This document shows positions 16,101 to 17,194 of a stretch of 17,194 bases of DNA, piece by piece. The notes beneath the pieces are model-generated. The model ran no database searches. It was not told the origin of the DNA and was given only the letters and a program-made list of their open reading frames with translations. The stretch is taken from contig JAOUFP010000009.1 of the NCBI GenBank assembly GCA_029858145.1, positions 1 to 17,194 on the forward strand, read 5' to 3'. The stretch comes from Nitrospirota bacterium. Its GTDB lineage: Bacteria > Nitrospirota > Thermodesulfovibrionia > Thermodesulfovibrionales > UBA6898. Made by a program: the position numbers and the translations under genes. Every line of letters begins with the position of its first letter. Positions within the stretch are counted from its first letter, which is position 1.

Positions 16101-16248
16101 CCGCGGTGAATTTTACGCGAGGTACTTCAGCAAATGGCGAACCGCAGAAAATCAACAGCAGCGATAAAGCAGCGCATGACACCTTAAGTCTATAGAGAAC
16201 AAGTGATTTACTGACAAATACGTTTAATGGGTTGGATACTGTTTTCAT
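13180..16248 (-). CDS. secreted GH31 alpha-glucosidase/transglucosidase with C-terminal CBM20
   Basis: The 1022-residue protein has a signal peptide (LKVSCAALSLLLIFCGSPFA, cut near SPFA-EVP) after a long charged start. The order is N-terminal beta-sandwich (about 40-250), GH31 barrel (about 255-640), beta domains including a DUF5110-like part (765-835, YEDPSPTQFTLYEDDGST), and CBM20 (about 905-1022, with LGNWDINKAVLLS and ALEWKCVKK). The catalytic nucleophile is D452 in GHWTDLGEPE and the acid/base is D531 in MWSGDIGSN; FSGIDYYGSDIGGF also fits the family. The GEP after the nucleophile, in place of the common MNE, suggests a dextranase-like or glucosyltransferase-like subgroup, though this is uncertain. 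CBM20 binds starch or glycogen, so the enzyme likely acts on alpha-glucans outside the cytoplasm. AGGGA lies about 8-10 bases before the ATG. Confidence 0.92.
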   Translation of the reverse strand: MKTVSNPLNVFVSKSLVLYRLKVSCAALSLLLIFCGSPFAEVPRVKFTADNRYLVIEALDDDLMHFEMSASDAGPNESAPLYNSPMIYKTDYAGPSIFRHEGDVIETAGIKVRVNTQDLCISISDKVMNRLLTILCPADLDKEWKGINLTSGQMKNVYGLGQQFKALGSADGDWLQHKVREEQPSGQAQFHGNGFMPFGQAGMVGNVQFPVMYAVGDDNLNYALFMDNVYKQRWDFSGDQWKVRMWGDQIRFHIMTGPDFPDLRRDYMELVGTPPVPPRKAFGLWVSEFGYKNWKQIDDLRAGLRRDNFPVDGFVLDLQWFGGIIPNSPDSKMGRLDWDKDMNDGNGFYFSEPESNISFLKNDHIGLVAIEESYVNENTSTFSQMRTAGNLFAYRTTNNVCNPALDNPAMLTEWFGKAAMIDWSGPDAGAWIHDNRRFPNLVQKGIAGHWTDLGEPEKYDPDACYHGVEVTQAGTKNRHGDIHNLYAFLWNRSIYDGYFRKKDIINSRPFIVTRSGASGSGRFGTAMWSGDIGSNLELLATHLNVQMHMSFSGIDYYGSDIGGFRREGMPYNSGHSGNLQYQNELYTEWFANGSWFDVPVRPHTDNSFQTNMRYETAPNLVGDRRSNLANLKQRYELIPYYYSLAYRAYLFGEPVIPPLVYYYQNDPNVRTTGHEKLIGKDLLVGAVAAHGEYVRNIYLPKGKWVNYHTRDWFDSSGQWINNFPTYIDGVLRLPVFVRAGAIIPMMYVDEQTKDAFGHRRDGSPRDELIVQVYEDPSPTQFTLYEDDGSTINYDSAKRPVYTTRTTAISQQKNNNLVTVIIDKASGNYANDPSSRNNIVRLVVDDARAGEVKLNGNALSERTSEAAFSNSSSGWFNAKRNLILIKSGIVNVTEKKTFTIKLQPAAPTTTVNFVCDNGWTALGENIYVVGNKPELGNWDINKAVLLSPSVYYEYIYNPPPGHNGPGPGTPKWSGLVQGLPSDTALEWKCVKKLNSGGWQFMPGNNKVVTLPQSGFAGSSIGSF

Positions 16249-16364
16249 ATTTACATCCCTGCCTTAATAGAGGATTGCGTTTGTTGTACGAGCGGTTGAA
16301 TAGAAACCAGGTACCGCAAAAAGTCCAGCTTGTCAAGCAAGCCCTCAGCCCTGAGCCGCTGTCC

Positions 16365-16395
16365 GCAGGAGCAATCATGCTCATTGCCCTCCTGC
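16365..16395 (-). terminator. strong hairpin directly after the stop of the right-edge gene
   Basis: GCAGGAG (16365-16371) pairs with CTCCTGC (16389-16395) and, across a 2-base bulge, CAAT (16372-16375) pairs with ATTG (16383-16386), leaving a 7-base loop. The stem touches the TAG stop at 16395-16397. There is no U-run after it on the minus strand, so it is a weak or factor-assisted terminator, or a stabilising 3' hairpin. Confidence 0.4.
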
Positions 16396-17194
16396 TACGA
16401 GAGGGAGAGAAAACCTTCAGGGGCCAGGCTCGTTGCGAGCATCACCATGTTGATAAAACGGTGGGCCAGCCAGCCCTCTGATTTCCTGTTTTTGCCTTCG
16501 ATCCAGAAAGCCTCGATCTCTTTCTGAAGCGGGACATACCGCATCAGGTATTCCGCCTGTGCGGAGAGGGAAGAGCCCCTGCCGAAGGCGACGGGATGCT
16601 GCATGATGAACTCCTGCATCTGCCTTACAGCATGCAGTCCGATGGACAAGCCCAGCTCCCGGAATGCCAGGCGGTTTTCGGCAGGGCGCCTCATGGAGGC
16701 TGCTGTCATCGCGTAGTAGTCAAGGCCCGATCGGGCAGCGTCAAGGACCTCCGGCAGAAGACGGGCATACGGAAAGCTTCCCTTTACGATCAGCTGGGCC
16801 ATCCTGCAGGCGTCCGCCAGAAGACCGCCGATGCCGAGCGGGTCGTTGGTGATCAACCGTTGTCCCTCGCATATCAGGGCCATCCCGGCAATTTCACCAC
16901 TGAGGGACGGCAAATCTGTCTGCGCCCCGGATTGAGCGGCCAGGGCCTGAAGCTCGCAGCAGGTGACGAGCCCGTCGAGGGGATCGTGCTGCCCCATGGA
17001 GGGAACGAGGACATACGAGAGGTCGATGCTCATCTTCCAGTACATGCGCTTCCGGGCCACGGGCGAAGGGGCATAGGTGAAACGTTCATGGGCTGTTTTT
17101 GCCAGCTCCATCGCCCATCTTGCATACGCCGAATTTCCCGTAAAAAGGCCCACCCTGGCGAGTGCATGCATCCATTTGGTGAGATAGTGATAAT
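16395..17194 (-). CDS. C-terminal part of an unrecognised helical protein (runs off window)
   Basis: The reading frame is open to the right edge, where it reads YHYLTKWMHALARV, so the Met at 17171 is internal and the gene starts outside the window. The 266 or so visible residues are mostly amphipathic helices with aromatic and small residues (ARWAMELAKTAHERF, ARKRMYWKMSIDLSYVLVP, GLLADACRMAQLIV, EYLMRYVPLQKEIEAFW). This pattern, with the HYLTKWMHALAR start, suggests an alpha/alpha-toroid, the fold of many sugar epimerases and glycosidases, but no catalytic signature is visible. It is upstream of the GH31 gene on the same strand, 146 bp away, with a hairpin between them. A link to carbohydrate metabolism is inference. 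Confidence 0.6.
   Translation of the reverse strand, partial: YHYLTKWMHALARVGLFTGNSAYARWAMELAKTAHERFTYAPSPVARKRMYWKMSIDLSYVLVPSMGQHDPLDGLVTCCELQALAAQSGAQTDLPSLSGEIAGMALICEGQRLITNDPLGIGGLLADACRMAQLIVKGSFPYARLLPEVLDAARSGLDYYAMTAASMRRPAENRLAFRELGLSIGLHAVRQMQEFIMQHPVAFGRGSSLSAQAEYLMRYVPLQKEIEAFWIEGKNRKSEGWLAHRFINMVMLATSLAPEGFLSLS

Noticed and set aside
16331..16336. A minus-strand TTGACA upstream of the GH31 gene as a promoter.
   Set aside because: The hexamer 17 bp downstream (TACCTG) is a poor -10 box and no better one was found at an acceptable distance.

Overview
The window reads as bacterial chromosome of moderate GC content. AGG/AGA arginine and ATA isoleucine codons are frequent. The gene content points to an anaerobe or respiratory organism: a multiheme cytochrome fused to fibronectin type III repeats, an AmmeMemoRadiSam-type radical SAM enzyme, a stand-alone Cpn10-like protein and a SixA-type phosphatase with QHG in place of RHG. 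Nitrospirota (Thermodesulfovibrio-like) or a deltaproteobacterial lineage (Desulfobacterota) fits best. This is inference from style and content; no marker gene is present.

Block 1 (1-3628, minus strand) is sensory and exported. A soluble periplasmic protein with about three Cache-type modules is followed by the start of a family 3 solute-binding protein that runs off the left edge. Upstream of both lies a secreted protein of unknown function (2555-3628). Block 2 (3861-8426, minus strand) is a two-gene operon with overlapping stop and start codons: a 202-aa secreted protein and a 1301-aa five-CxxCH cytochrome with about five C-terminal FN3 domains. It is closed by a clear intrinsic terminator.

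An 801-bp intergenic region (8427-9227) separates the divergent halves. It holds AT-rich direct repeats, a run of hairpins, and very short ORFs with good ribosome binding sites.

Block 3 (9228-12458, plus strand) contains a secreted beta-rich protein, then two radical SAM genes overlapping by 4 bp, the first apparently leaderless behind an extended -10 promoter, then a Cpn10/GroES-like protein. Block 4 (12463-17194, minus strand) converges on block 3. It holds the SixA-like phosphatase, a large secreted GH31 glucosidase/transglucosidase with a C-terminal CBM20 starch-binding domain, and the C-terminal part of an unrecognised helical protein that runs off the right edge.

No rRNA, tRNA, CRISPR array, phage gene or intact insertion sequence was seen. 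The least explained parts are the cytochrome operon with its long structured leader, the Cache protein that has neither membrane anchor nor output domain, and the small radical SAM protein coupled to an AmrS-like enzyme.
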